From positions 1 to 64,000 of the forward strand of contig CAJNYU010000114.1 in assembly GCA_905331475.1 (NCBI GenBank): 64,000 nucleotides of DNA. Reading direction: 5' to 3'. The notes beneath the pieces were generated by a model. The model had not been told where the DNA came from and ran no database searches. It saw nothing but the letters and a program-made list of their open reading frames with translations. Origin of the DNA: Rotaria socialis. Its lineage: Eukaryota > Rotifera > Eurotatoria > Philodinida > Philodinidae. The translations under genes and the position numbers were made by a program. Below, piece after piece: positions 51,433-62,512 of this stretch. How positions within the stretch are numbered: position 1 is the stretch's first letter; each line of letters begins with the position of its first letter.

Positions 51433-52374
51433 ATGTTTTCTCTCCTAGTTAATATTCCTGCTAATGCTACATGGGCACAGAACGGAGTGACTATTGCTGG
51501 AGGTAACGGGAGTGGGGATGCCACTAATCAACTCAACTGGCCTCGTGGTGTCTTCGTTGATGATGATCAAACAGTGGTTATTGCTGACTACAGGAGTCAT
51601 CGTATCATGCAATGGAAGAACAGTGATACAACGAATGGACAAGTTGTTGCTGGTGGTAAAGGCAGAGGAGATGGATTGCATCAATTGAATTGTCCAACAG
51701 ATGTATTAATTGACAAAGAGACGGATAGTCTCATTATTTGTGATCAAAGGAATCGACGAGTTGTACGATGGTCTCGTCGTAGTGGTACAACGCAAGGTGA
51801 AATACTCATCGATAACATCCAATGTTGGGGAGTAGCAATGGATGAACAGAGATATCTCTACGTCTCTGACACAGAAAAACACGAAGTAAGACGATATCAA
51901 TTGGGTGAGAAGAACGGCGCTCTCGTAGCTGGTGGTAATGGACAAGGTGGGGGTTTCAATCAACTCAACGTGTCGACATATCTCTTTGTCGATCGACAAC
52001 AGACTGTCTACGTATCAGACAACAACAATCATCGTGTAATGAAATGGAACAAAGGTGCAAAACAAGGAATTGTTGTCGCTGGAGGACAAGGCGAAGGGAA
52101 TGCTCTGACACAATTGTCTCATCCTAATGGACTCTTCGTTGATACGTTGGGTAGACTCTATGTAGCAGACCAGGAGAATCATCGTGTAATGCGTTGGACT
52201 CAAGGAGACAAGAAACTAGATATATCTCTGCGCACTGTAGTTGTGGGAGGAAATGGCCAAGGAAAAGGAGCAAATCAATTCAACGTCCCCCGTGGTTTGT
52301 CTTTCGATCGACATGGCAATCTCTATGTCATCGATATGGGTAATAATCGTGTTCAACAATTTTCTATTGAATAA
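51433..52374 (+). CDS. NHL-repeat beta-propeller protein, 5' end probably incomplete
   Basis: A 313-codon frame made of NHL repeats. Each blade reads like VAGGNGQGxxxxQLxxPxGLFVD then LYVADxxNHRVMxW; about six blades fit one propeller. It begins with the NIPANATWAQNGVTIAGGNG segment. The ATG at 51433 sits in front of a splice-acceptor-like TTTTCTCTCCTAG (51435-51447), so translation probably starts in an upstream exon I could not find, which would give a signal or membrane anchor. NHL propellers bind protein or glycan partners and have no catalysis of their own. The stop is at 52372-52374. Similar genes form large families in bdelloids. Confidence 0.85.
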   Translation: MFSLLVNIPANATWAQNGVTIAGGNGSGDATNQLNWPRGVFVDDDQTVVIADYRSHRIMQWKNSDTTNGQVVAGGKGRGDGLHQLNCPTDVLIDKETDSLIICDQRNRRVVRWSRRSGTTQGEILIDNIQCWGVAMDEQRYLYVSDTEKHEVRRYQLGEKNGALVAGGNGQGGGFNQLNVSTYLFVDRQQTVYVSDNNNHRVMKWNKGAKQGIVVAGGQGEGNALTQLSHPNGLFVDTLGRLYVADQENHRVMRWTQGDKKLDISLRTVVVGGNGQGKGANQFNVPRGLSFDRHGNLYVIDMGNNRVQQFSIE

Positions 52375-52610
52375 GACTTGTGAATTGTTTTTTCTTCGTT
52401 CGTTTCTTTTTCTATACTTTGAAATAAATGAACAAAAAAAAGAAATTTTCTTTTACTCTTTCGCTTCAAAGAAAAAAATATAAAAATTACGTCATATGTT
52501 TCTTTTCTTCTTCTTTCATTTATTTATTTGTTAAATGAAATAAGAAATGAATTGATTAGAATGAAAAAAGAATTTTTTTTTTTGCTTATCAGCTAATAGT
52601 TGCTCGCGCG

Positions 52611-52760
52611 ACCAAGAACTACCTTGGTGGTGCCATAGAGAGCCGAGGCTCTTCACGTACAGGCATAGATCTAGCGTGTATAGAACATACAACAGGAAGA
52701 TCTATATGCGGCCTGTACGTGCTATGGGGACCAAGATAGGCTTGGCCAGTTTCACGCGGA
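52611..52760. repeat. GC-rich foldback repeat
   Basis: Imperfect inverted arms surround a centre at about 52672-52696. CACGTACAGGCATAGATCT (left) pairs with AGATCTATATGCGGCCTGTACGTG (right). Further out, ACCTTGGTGGTGCCATAG pairs with CTATGGGGACCAAGATAGG. The segment is richer in GC than its surroundings. It could be a foldback MITE or a structured RNA. No coding sequence was found. Confidence 0.65.
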
Positions 52761-55369
52761 TGTATGGAAGGCCTCCGTAGGACGTATTAAATATACAAGC
52801 GTATACTTACTTTTTGTGTATTACTAAAATAGAAAATAGGAAAGTAAAATAGGTACGAATACAAGCTAAAATAGTTAAAAAATAAAATATACATGTAATA
52901 TAGTAAGAAGAAGAGAAAGAAAGATGGGGAATGATTTCTAACGTTAAAAATGATTACTATTTATAGTCATTTTTGTTATTCCTAATAATTAGACAATTGG
53001 TAAGCAATCGAGATCAAATGAATTTCATTTCTATTTGTAAAATTTAACATCCCGCTCACTACATAAAGTGGTCTTTTGATGGTTTTAATTGATTGCTATG
53101 CAATCGATCGTAAAGATCACAAGCATTCCTAAGAGTGACAAAAAACCAAATCTTGTAATATTGACTAGACCGCTAATNGATGTTTTACATGTATACAAAA
53201 ATTGCTCAATGTTTATGACTTATGTTTCAATTAAATCTTGATATGAACATTCAGTTTCTATACTTAAAAACAGCAGTAAAGAACTAGTAATGAAAAAGAA
53301 GAAATTTATTTGGATTTTTAATATAGTTTTCAAAATGAAATCTTCTCGCATGAAATAGTCGACCTTTTTACCTTCTCCAACACTACATACGAAAGGGAAT
53401 TTAGAGGTATCAGAGAAAGAAAAACAAAAATCAATTATTCAGTCAGTTTCACTGTTGTGCACCTCTGATTCACTTGTAAATACTTCTTTTTTTATTCCTT
53501 TTCAAGAGAACAATAAAATTGATATTATAAAATCCTAAATGTTTAGGTAGAAGCTTTTATTCGATTGATGGAAAACAAAATTGAAACGAATACAAATAGA
53601 AAACAGAAATATTGTAAATGGATCGTACATATATCATTCGAATTTGATTATTAGATGTTTGTTGATCAAGGGATATGGTCAAACGTACAGAAAGTACCAT
53701 ACTTTTATTCATTCTATTCCAATCTGTGAGTCTAGAAATGACTATCGAAAAACAAGAACGATGATCATGGAAAAATCTATCTTGAAACGATGAAATAATT
53801 CAGGGTTAAAATTTAATAGTTACATCTCGTTCGATCATCTTTTCTTTTTTATTAAATAACAACAATTATTTGGTCAACTTGAATTAAAGATGATAAATTG
53901 TAATACTTTTTCAGTCTACAAGTGAAATAATACTATTGAGACAATATTCTTAGTCTAAATAAAAAAGATGATAAAAATCTCATCTATTACTATTATCAAA
54001 GGAATAATTCATTTTCTTATTTTTGAACACAACTATGAGAGAGTTGACATTGTTATTAACGAATTCGTAGCAACATATATCAATACAAAATCGATCTAGT
54101 ACTGAATCAGAAATTGAACAAATCTCAATGTTAGTTATTGATGTTCTTGTGCTATAATGATAATTATTTCATTAGGTAGATCAACAAGATGAACGTTATT
54201 TCGATGCATGTTTCAATGTGTTCTGCAGAACACAATTTTTCAGAGATTCATAATTGATTTGTTTGTGATTTTTCACCAACCAGTCGTTCAAACTTTTCTT
54301 TAAGAAACTTATGATGCTATTAGAAAGCTTTTCTTAAAAACTGATAATTGCTGTACAATATAGATAAATTTATTTATCCAGCTTTAGTAAGAGAAAATAT
54401 TACAATTATAAAAAAAATGAGAACAATGCTACGAGCTTTTTAGTTTTTGTTTTGTGGAACTCCCATATTTTCGAAGAAAATAAAGTGTAAGTTTAAAAGC
54501 GAGATTTTTTGCGGCTCCCCACCCCACCCCCTCCGTTTCAGAGATAAAACGTTAAAAAAATCGTATGTACGTTCACTAATCAGAAAAAAAATTAATACTG
54601 TTCGATAGCTTGCGTTCACCACTACTTATGCCACTAATTAAAATGTATTTTCGTTAATTAAATCTCATTATAATCAGCGTTTAATTGAAGATTTTTTAAT
54701 GAAAACCTTTATTTTTACTATTAAACACCATAGTTACGACAGAATCGTATTTTTTTACTATTAGAGATGATAGCAACGAGTCCATGCTACTATAATGCAT
54801 ATTAGATACATTAAACATTGTCTTCAAAGATGATTTACTATGTTTGCATATAGAAATAAATGTATAATTCATTAACTATAACACAGATATTAATTGGAAT
54901 AAAATATTAACAAAAATAAGAATTCATTTAGTAATTTAAAAAATTAATTTTTAATTTTTGCGATAGCAAAAGCGAGGGAATCAAAAAAAAAACTTGCAGA
55001 AGTCATGTATTTTATTTATTAATATTAAAACAATGTTTAAATATGAAATTCATTTTATATTTATTTTACTTCAAGATTAAAAATAGAAATACGAAATATT
55101 TTTATCAATATTATTAAATGGCAACAGCCTTAAAAAAAACTTCTATCGAACCGTAATTTATGTTTACGTTTTATTCTAATTAGAAAATTTCAGAAGTACT
55201 TATAAGTTATTTAAATGAAAGAAATTGTACGTTTTCGTCTATTTAGCTATCTTTACTTTTTTCGGTCTTTTTCCTGAACAAATTATGAAACTTATTCTAT
55301 TAAAAAATTAAAAAAACATTCTATTTGGTCAGTATCTAAGCGATTCGAAATATTCGAGTTCCACATTTT

Positions 55370-55384
55370 AGCCCCAGCGGGGCT
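55370..55384. repeat. GC hairpin AGCCCC-AGC-GGGGCT
   Basis: A perfect 6-bp GC-rich stem with a 3-base loop in AT-rich DNA. A second perfect stem CCGAACCGA/TCGGTTCGG with a 2-base loop lies at 55483-55502. Confidence 0.5.
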
Positions 55385-55873
55385 GCGCTGACAGCTGTTT
55401 CGTATTGTTTTGTTTAATCATGGTTCTCTTTTAAACAGCGCAAAACGAAAAAATGTAATGAAACAGTTTAAAAAGTTTCCTACCGAACCGATTTCGGTTC
55501 GGTTCGGATAGAAATCGACTTTAGTCGCATCTCTGATTCAAACATCGGGAACTACAATTAAATATTGGATGCTATTAGAGTATCTCTGTTCCCTTCTCGA
55601 TGTCCTTTTTACTAAGAATCTTTCCTTTTTAAGCGAGAGAAGAGAGGATATATATATAAGAGAAATAAAAGCATCAAGGAATGCGAGTTGAATAAACAAA
55701 TACGCATAAGAGCGCAACGACTCAAGGAATAATAACATATGACTGTAACAGATGCATATACCAGCCGTATTTTCCATTTAATTCAATGCTTATAACAACT
55801 AAGCTGATAAATTAAGCAAAGAATGTATTCCTAAAGCGAAAAATACAGAATAGGCGCAATCAATATTAGAAAA

Positions 55874-55997
55874 GGTGTGGGTGTGTATGTGCATGAAATA
55901 GAAGATAAACAATAACTAGACACACCCACACCTACACCCAGATAGTGTAGGGCATGATTTTAGAGAAGAAGTGCGCCCATATCCACACCTACACCCT
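55874..55997. repeat. Degenerate GGGTGT hexamer repeats, partly inverted
   Basis: The + strand has GGTGTGGGTGTGT at 55874-55886, an exact inverted match to ACACACCCACACC at 55920-55932. On the - strand, GGGTGTAGGTGTGGGTGTGT (55920-55939) and GGGTGTAGGTGTGGATATGG (55978-55997) show a 6-bp period. From memory, bdelloid telomeres have been reported as TGTGGG repeats, so these may be interstitial telomere-like remnants. Confidence 0.5.
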
Positions 55998-56736
55998 TCA
56001 TAGATAGTTATGCAGTGTTCGAATTCCCCTCAGGTATTATCTTGGATTGATACAAATATCTTCCCAAAATCTCGTGAGGTTCAGAAATTTCGACGTTTTC
56101 CTAATCGGATTACAGCACACTGATTTCCGGGCGGAACAGTGCTTTCATCCTACAGATAGGTTTTCGACTAAAACACTCACTGGTTCAGTAAATTTTTTCG
56201 CGTTTCTGGGGCCCGAAACCGTAGAATTGTACACTTATCTATGATAAATTCTATCGATAGTTTTTATGTTTGAAAAGTATTAGTATAGTCTTAAACTTGA
56301 TTTTGAATTTTAATGATTTTGAAACGAGTGCCATCTGTAGGTGCTCATTACTGAGATCAAATACCGATAGTATGGTAGATCTTTACACATCTTCACCATG
56401 AAGAAGTTTTGCGTTTCTCTACCATGATACGAAAAACTAATTAATAACTAAACGAACCATTGGCATAAAGTTTAATTCGAGTGTAGTATGGAAATTTGAA
56501 CAGCAATGCTTCTTCATTTCATAACTTTTTGCACGATTTTTACTTGTGGTCTCAAATACATTTATTAGGGCCCCTATCATTCTGTTCTCTTTTCGTAATT
56601 ACAATGAATTGAGCACTTTGAAATGTAAATTTAATGCTATATTACAATGACAGAGTTGAAAATAAAGAAAATAGGTTTATCGCAATTTATTTTGTTGTTT
56701 TAATATCTGTGAACTCAGAGAAGATAATCAGAAGGA

Positions 56737-57063
56737 TCAGAAAAAATCACCGGTGACAATTTTTTCGACTTCGCTCATCATGCCCCCACCACCGCCACCG
56801 CCGCCGGCCATTTTTCCGAATTCATTCATCATTCCTCCACCGAAACCTTGTTGGCCAGGGTTTCCAGTCCTGCCAGACATACCACCGATGGCACCTTCGA
56901 CTTGATTCAGGAAGCCTCCGCCTCCAGTGCCTTGACCTATTTCGCCATTAAAAAGAAGACTTTCATGCAATACATCTATGCTAGAACTAAATCTTACCAA
57001 TACCGCCCTGGTCACCACCGCTCATTTTCGCACCCAACTCATTTTCAATTTCTCCCAAAAAAT
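56737..57063 (-). CDS. Small Gly-rich protein with short helical repeats
   Basis: Exon 56936-56737 is joined in frame through a 61-bp intron to an upstream exon ending at 56998. With the ATG at 57023-57025 the product has 75 residues. The upstream frame stays open to an acceptor-like site at 57063 and encodes DFLGEIENELGAKM, which fits a further repeat, so another 5' exon is likely. The protein alternates Gly tracts with four related helical segments: FLGEIENELGAKM, FLNQVEGAIGGM, MMNEFGKMAGG and MMSEVEKIVTG. Its exons have a much higher GC content than the neighbours. I do not recognise the family; a stress-related or structural protein is only a guess. Confidence 0.65.
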
Positions 57064-57217
57064 CTATTTATAAAAATCCGTAAAAATTATGCATTAAGAA
57101 CAGAGAGCGAAAACAAATACTCGAAAGTTTTTATTTTCAGTCAGAAATGCACTGAAACTTCATCTCATTGAGATTTATATTATTATTTCTCAAATCCACG
57201 CAGAAAATCTATTGCTA

Positions 57218-57525
57218 CACTGGAAAAAAGCACCGCACGCAATGATTTTTTAAACGAATTCGAAACCTTCAAAAAGGTTTCGTAAAACCCCAAGATAGTC
57301 TCAAAATGATTATCAAGAGTTCAGGAAACTTTTTCGAAGGTTTTGTGGAAAATCTACGAAAGCTAAAAATGGTTCAAAGTTCGTTTCAAAGTTCGAAACC
57401 CTTTTTAAGTTTCGTAGTACCTGCGAAACCATTTTTAAGTTCAGTAAGAAAATTCGAAACCTTTTATGAGTTTCGCACTGACGACGAAGCTTGCCTGGTT
57501 CCGTGTGGTGCCATTTTTTCCAGTG
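57218..57525. mobile_element. TA-flanked MITE
   Basis: This 308-bp element is bounded by TA (57216-57217 and 57526-57527). The inverted ends are CACTGGAAAAAAGCACCGCA on the left and CACTGGAAAAAATGGCACCA on the reverse strand of the right. The interior consists of degenerate GTTCGAAACCNTTTTNAAGT-like repeats, including the hairpin CGAAACCTT..AAGGTTTCG (57261-57282). No transposase is encoded. The TA duplication points to mobilisation by a Tc1/mariner-type enzyme. Confidence 0.8.
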
Positions 57526-57687
57526 TACCGTATTAGATATCCTTATCAACAAATGAAACACACGAAAACAAAACTATCAATTACACAAAAGATTTATTAC
57601 TATGCTACATGGACATTTCTCATTAGGCTATCGCAATCGATGATAATGTTTAACATCGACGTGTAAATATATTCTAAGAAAGATCTA

Positions 57688-58418
57688 CAGTAAAAACCCT
57701 CTATTCTGAACACCAGTGGGACTTTCATAAATCGTTTATAATGACGGAGTGATCACATAGGAGGGGGTTTATGCAAAAAAACGTTTTTTTTATTTGAATC
57801 AGATATTTGAATCTTTTACTATTTATAAACAGATTTTTATTCATTAAATCTGTTTATTTCATATAAAATATGAGAAACTCTCGAGCATATTGTTGAAGTA
57901 TTGAACCAGACATAGGAATATTCTTTGATTTCTGTATGGTGAACCATTCATAGACTTGTGTATTGATATCTTGATTAAATGCATGTTTGGATTTTCTTTT
58001 TAATTTTTAATTTCTGTTCAATTCGTAATCATCTGTATAATCTAATTTTCTTTTTATAATATTGGAAATAGCTCCCATTGAAATTTGAAATTTATCACTT
58101 AATTTTCGATAAGAAAATTTTCTTTCTCTTTTATAAGGTTTATTTTTTCTTGTAAACAAAGCTCACAACGAGTTGTATCGATGAGATTGAGGTTTTTTCT
58201 TCCTGCTTCTCTCTAAGACAATCGCAAAACTACCCAATGAAATGCATCGTGTGAATTCGAAGTTTAACAGCGCCCTCTATAACGTTCACATTCAGAATCG
58301 CGAGGGTTTCACTAAGGAGGGGGTCAAAACCGGCAAAAATCGCTCGGGGGGACCGGAGGGTGTTCAGTATAGCAGGTTGTTCATAAAGGAGGGGTGTTCA
58401 CTATCAGAGGTTTTACTG
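57688..58418. mobile_element. Deleted pogo/Tigger-like transposon
   Basis: This 731-bp element is flanked by TA (57686-57687 and 58419-58420), with inverted ends CAGTAAAAACCCTCTATTCT and CAGTAAAACCTCTGATAGTG. The CAGTA(A)AACCTCT start is typical of pogo/Tigger elements. It keeps only part of the transposase, on the - strand. Confidence 0.85.
57862..58140 (-). pseudogene. CENP-B-type DNA-binding domain remnant of a pogo transposase
   Basis: Reading leftwards from about 58140: FSYRKLSDKFQISMGAISNI then IKRKLDYTDD, a psq/CENP-B N-terminal helix-turn-helix. After one TAA stop comes KHAFNQDINTQVYEWFTIQK followed by IPMSGSILQQYAREF, the second (Tc5-type) CENP-B helix-turn-helix. The first segment has an apparent frame change at its upstream end near 58140. 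The catalytic DDE domain is absent, so this is a deletion derivative that could at most bind element ends. Confidence 0.85.
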
Positions 58419-58958
58419 TAATTAGTTTACAAGGATAATTCCAGAAACATATGACTAGTACAATGCAATATAAACTTACTCATTCTTTTTTTGCTTGTAT
58501 AGTTGATCTAGAACAAACTCCGTAGAAAAATTTTACTAGTATGAGCGATAACAGTTCGCTTTTTTTCTTTTTTGTAATTCTTTTTTTGCACTCATGACGG
58601 AATTGATGAAATACATACCACTTCTCCCGGTTTAGTTCATTTTTCATTCTCTTTCTTTTTTTTCTTATTCTTCTGAACTAACAACACCCAACAGAATGAA
58701 AACGGCAGATTGCCGCTCGAGTGGGGCTTCTTAATTGTTCGATATGACGGTAAAAGGAAGAAATTTATAATATAGCAGAGAAAAATATCGAAACACGCAA
58801 TGTCGAACGCAAATAACATCAGAAAAGAAAAATATGGAATGAAAACAATGACTTCCCCTTCATTTTAGCAAATTATACAATCGACCGAATATTTTATGTA
58901 ATGAAAAAAAAGCATCGAGGAACTTATACAATAAATCTTGATGAAATATTAGGAAGCA
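58419..58958. other. Spacer with a relic MULE-like end
   Basis: At about 58745-58830 there is GACGGTAAAAGGAAG and AAAAATATCGAAACACGCAATG, similar in pattern to the subrepeats at the ends of the FLYWCH/MULE elements. It could be the degraded 3' terminus of the transposase copy to its right. Otherwise nothing was seen. Confidence 0.35.
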
Positions 58959-59835
58959 CTAGGTGATAATGATTGTCTTCTTGTTTTTTGATACCATATT
59001 CTTGACAACTGTATATGATAATCCATGAAAAAATTCATTGCTATCAATATCCTCATTCTGGTAATTTGAATATGAGGTATTCAATTCTTGTAGAATCCCA
59101 AGAGTTTTAGTTGCCCTTTTTCGAGCACGAAGATCGCCTTTCGTTTCGATCATTAAGTGATTAAATCTATTTTCTTTTTCTTGAAAAAAATCTTTTAACA
59201 AAGCATCATATACTTGAACAGGATTTTGATAATCGCGTCTAGACCGGTGCGAAACCTTAAAATTACAATAGAATGATGAACAATCTTAATAATAAACAAT
59301 TATTAGGTGCCTTCAAAATTGTTATTTGTCTTTATGGTCAATCCATATGCAATCTATTTTTGAAATCGGTATTTTTAATCCATTCGTCCTCAAATTAGCT
59401 GGGAAAAGATTTTAGCATATCACGTATTTTGTATGGTGCTTAAAGAAGCTATTCTAAAAGATCATCAAAAGCTTGTATGACCAAAGGCAAAGGCAACGAA
59501 ACAAGAGCCATGAACTTTGTACAAATAAATCGAACATCTTCATTAGTATTGTATTGGTTTGATATACCAAGAGATCGAATACGTCGATAAACCATCTGAG
59601 CAGCAAGAAAATAGTACCCAAGAGGAATAGAGTTAGGAAATTAAACAAACCAAGATTTTGCAGTTTCTATCAAAGTAAAAGAAAAATCATGCTTACCTCA
59701 CTACAAATAACCTCTCACAAAGCTGATTCAAAATTCAACATATTAGTAACAGGATTGTTCATCTCCTTTGTTGGTATCTTATAGTATGTAAACTATAAAT
59801 TTGGTCGAAAATTGATGCTGATACCAGAGTTGCAA
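58959..59835 (-). pseudogene. Mutator-like (MULE) transposase remnant
   Basis: Fragments on the - strand follow the order of FLYWCH-associated MULE transposases. They are FDQIYSLHTI (about 59810), NPVTNMLNFESAL (about 59730), and AQMVYRRIRSLGISNQYN (about 59600) running into MALVSLPLPLVIQAFDDLLE. Then come FEDEWI (about 59390) and NPVQVYDALLKDFFQEKENR with GDLRARKRATKTLG (58959-59250). Stops follow DDLLE and several later codons, and frames change between blocks. The catalytic acidic residue in the DFE-type block is replaced (LNFE), and the expected GCxFH motif reads GYYFLAA. It is clearly dead, but probably of the family that mobilised elements A-D. Confidence 0.75.
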
Positions 59836-62512
59836 CCAGTAGACCGGTATGAGCCATAGTTGTTTTTTCTGATCGTACATGAGTCACCATTGACTTTTTT
59901 CATCTAATATCAGTCATATCTTACTCTGAATCACTATACACATTATTTAAGAGAGGGTCCATGAGCGCGCATCGAGGAATCGAAGCACTCTTAAAAATTT
60001 AGATTTTGGATTTGATATGTTCATTAGAAAGAGCAAAGTCTGAAACCTCTAAACCCAAATTTTTAGTTCATTTGGACCTTTTATAGTGAAGTTAGCTCAG
60101 ATCGACTTTTACCACTGCCAGCTTATTTTCAACGCAAAAAAACTAATGAATTATTTCATGAAAGCTTCGAAGATTATAGAAATAGAATAGCGAGATTTTT
60201 CTCATGTGGTATATCAAATGATAGAGCACTGATAGACGAATAAAATGTTTCGCATACATGGTTCTGTAAAATATGCTGAGCGATATTGGTGGCTGGTTTA
60301 ACAAAACAAATATTCTACTGCAACTGCAGTTTTTCATATCTACAATATAGGAGACCCATTCGTACCCACTGAATTTCCAGATCAGTGAAAACCGACATCG
60401 ATAGACGATATCAGTCTATTAGCCATACATTCGCACGCGTCTAACAACATTCCGAATATCTTCTACTAAGCTAACCAATGTCATTTATTTAAGGCTCCCC
60501 CCATCCTATTTTTCATTTTCGGTTCTGAACATTGAATCTTGCTGAAATTTTCATAGAAGACATGTCTACTGCTAGGTATCTTACGGTAAAAATCTCAGCC
60601 CAAAATATTAAATCTTTGGCCTTTTTTGCAGAATCGTGACACAAAACGGTGGTGTCGGCGTTTCCCATATTTCTCCCCCGTTACAAATGCTATCAAGCTC
60701 GGGTTTGTTTTAAAGTGTAGCTATGACCTGACGCTACAACTTAACGAAGCCTGAATATCCAAATTCATTTTTCAATTTTTTTATGGAAACTTGCGGTGCA
60801 AAAATTCAGAATCGAATGTTACTCCTCGTTGAAAATTTCTATATTCGAAAACAAAGGTCATTTAATCGTAAAATCCGACTTCATTAAGTTGTAGTGATAG
60901 GTCATAGTTACACTTAAAAAAAACCCGAACTCTGCATCATAAAAAATGGCGGAGAAATTTGGGAAATACAAAACTTACATAGCTGAAAATCGTATGTTGA
61001 GAAAAACGCAAAATAAGTTTGCAGAATGATTTTCGAAGGTTTTTTTGGAACTAAGTTTGGTTAAATGAGTTTTTTTAATATTTGCAATAGATTATCGATT
61101 CGAACGTGTTGGTCAGACCATTCTGATGAAGTTCTGAAGAAGCTTTTGCATTTTCTATGGTTAGAGTGTGCTAAATTGAAACCGATAAGAAGTGATTTGT
61201 ACCGTAGGATTTAAGTAATCGAAGTTTTCATCGAAGATATTATATTCTATTATAGTAAACAGGATTTAAAGCTTATCTAGAATAGATGAAAACAACTTAG
61301 AGTTTTTTAATGAAAATCTTTATCCTAGAAAGACGGTTTGAACAATTGCACAAAAATGATACTCAAATTCAATCAGTAAATAAAAATTAACACATATTTC
61401 AAAGCCAATATACTAGCGACATGTATCACATACAATAATCCCTTTCACATACCCTCAAAGAATTTTATAACTTATCGACAATAAAAGTTTTCAAAAAAAG
61501 CACTCTCTCAATGAGTAGGGGTTCTGAAAAAAATGAGTTTTTCACCATAAAGAAAGTCGTAAAATGAATAAGTCATAGTGCATTCGATAGCTCACATCAT
61601 GCTCTATAAGGTGCGCTAGAAATCAAAAAATCGAAAAATTTGACGAAAATTGACATTTCAGGGTGGGGAGGGGGGGCTCAAAAGAATAAATACCAAATGC
61701 ATGTACTATATAATACATTCTTAAATATTTTGAAAAAGATTGAATGTGAGATTCAAAATAATCGACAGAAAATCTTCTTTTCTTTATCAAACATTTGTTT
61801 TACTCTTTATAATAATGTTTTTATTTTGATATAGATCAATCGAAACACAAATAAATCATTAAAGGAGAAAGCGATTCTTCTTTGGTTTGTACCAAAATCC
61901 ATTAGAATATACGAAAGTCTCTAACTACCCCTGATCGATAATAAAATTCTTTCAGTGTCCTTCAGGAAGTTGTTCAGAAATTACTAGAAAAAATCCGAAA
62001 AAGTTTTCGTCGGAATACTGCCACCTTATTGCAACAACTTCCGGTATTTTCTTTCAGGATTCTCAACTTGAGACTATCACACAAGGGAGAAAAGCATCTT
62101 TCTATACTTCAGAAGTATAGAAGTAGGCTTTTCCTCTTTGAAATAAATGACGTATATCAAAAGTGATATATTATTTGAAAGCTATGGCTTAGTCGATGTA
62201 AAAAAATCAGAAATATCAGTCGATTAGTTTTGCCCTTAACTTGGACTATAAATCAACAAGCCAGACTTGGGTAAAAAAAGCAATTTGTTCACATTTTGTG
62301 TGCAGATACATAATTCCAACGTCATTAATAAAAACATTCAGAAAAAAAATTAGAAACTAGCAGATAAGCAAGTATATACTACAACAAATATAACGAGATA
62401 TGTTTACATAAAAATTTCGATGTAAGTAGAATTATTTAATTTAAGAGATTACAATTCTTATCAAATATGACAACATATATATAGCAAATTAGAATTCAAA
62501 TTCAATGATACA
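59836..62512. other. Gene-poor region with a foldback repeat
   Basis: No intact gene was recognised in 2.7 kb. The first few hundred bases may continue the decayed transposase upstream of 59835, but the match is too weak to call. A 23-bp near-palindrome (TTCTATACTTC A GAAGTATAGAA) lies at 62100-62122. Confidence 0.4.
60660..60969. repeat. Foldback repeat with ~93-bp arms
   Basis: The left arm (about 60660-60751) and right arm (about 60877-60969) are inverted copies at roughly 75% identity. The left has TAAAGTGTAGCTATGACCTG and CTACAACTTAACGAAG; the right, on the reverse strand, has TAAGTGTAACTATGACCTAT and CTACAACTTAATGAAG. The loop is about 125 bp. No target duplication was found, and no protein is encoded. 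Confidence 0.7.

Larger units (their letters stand above)
52761..56736. other. Gene-poor region with an N at 53178
   Basis: Nearly 4 kb of AT-rich sequence without a recognised gene. It contains an undetermined base at 53178, small hairpins near 55370-55384 and 55483-55502, and telomere-like degenerate hexamers near 55874-55997, listed separately. Confidence 0.45.

Noticed and set aside
54440..61680. Similar GGGGTGGGG patches at about 54510-54530 and 61660-61678
   Set aside because: They are short G-runs with no extended similarity.
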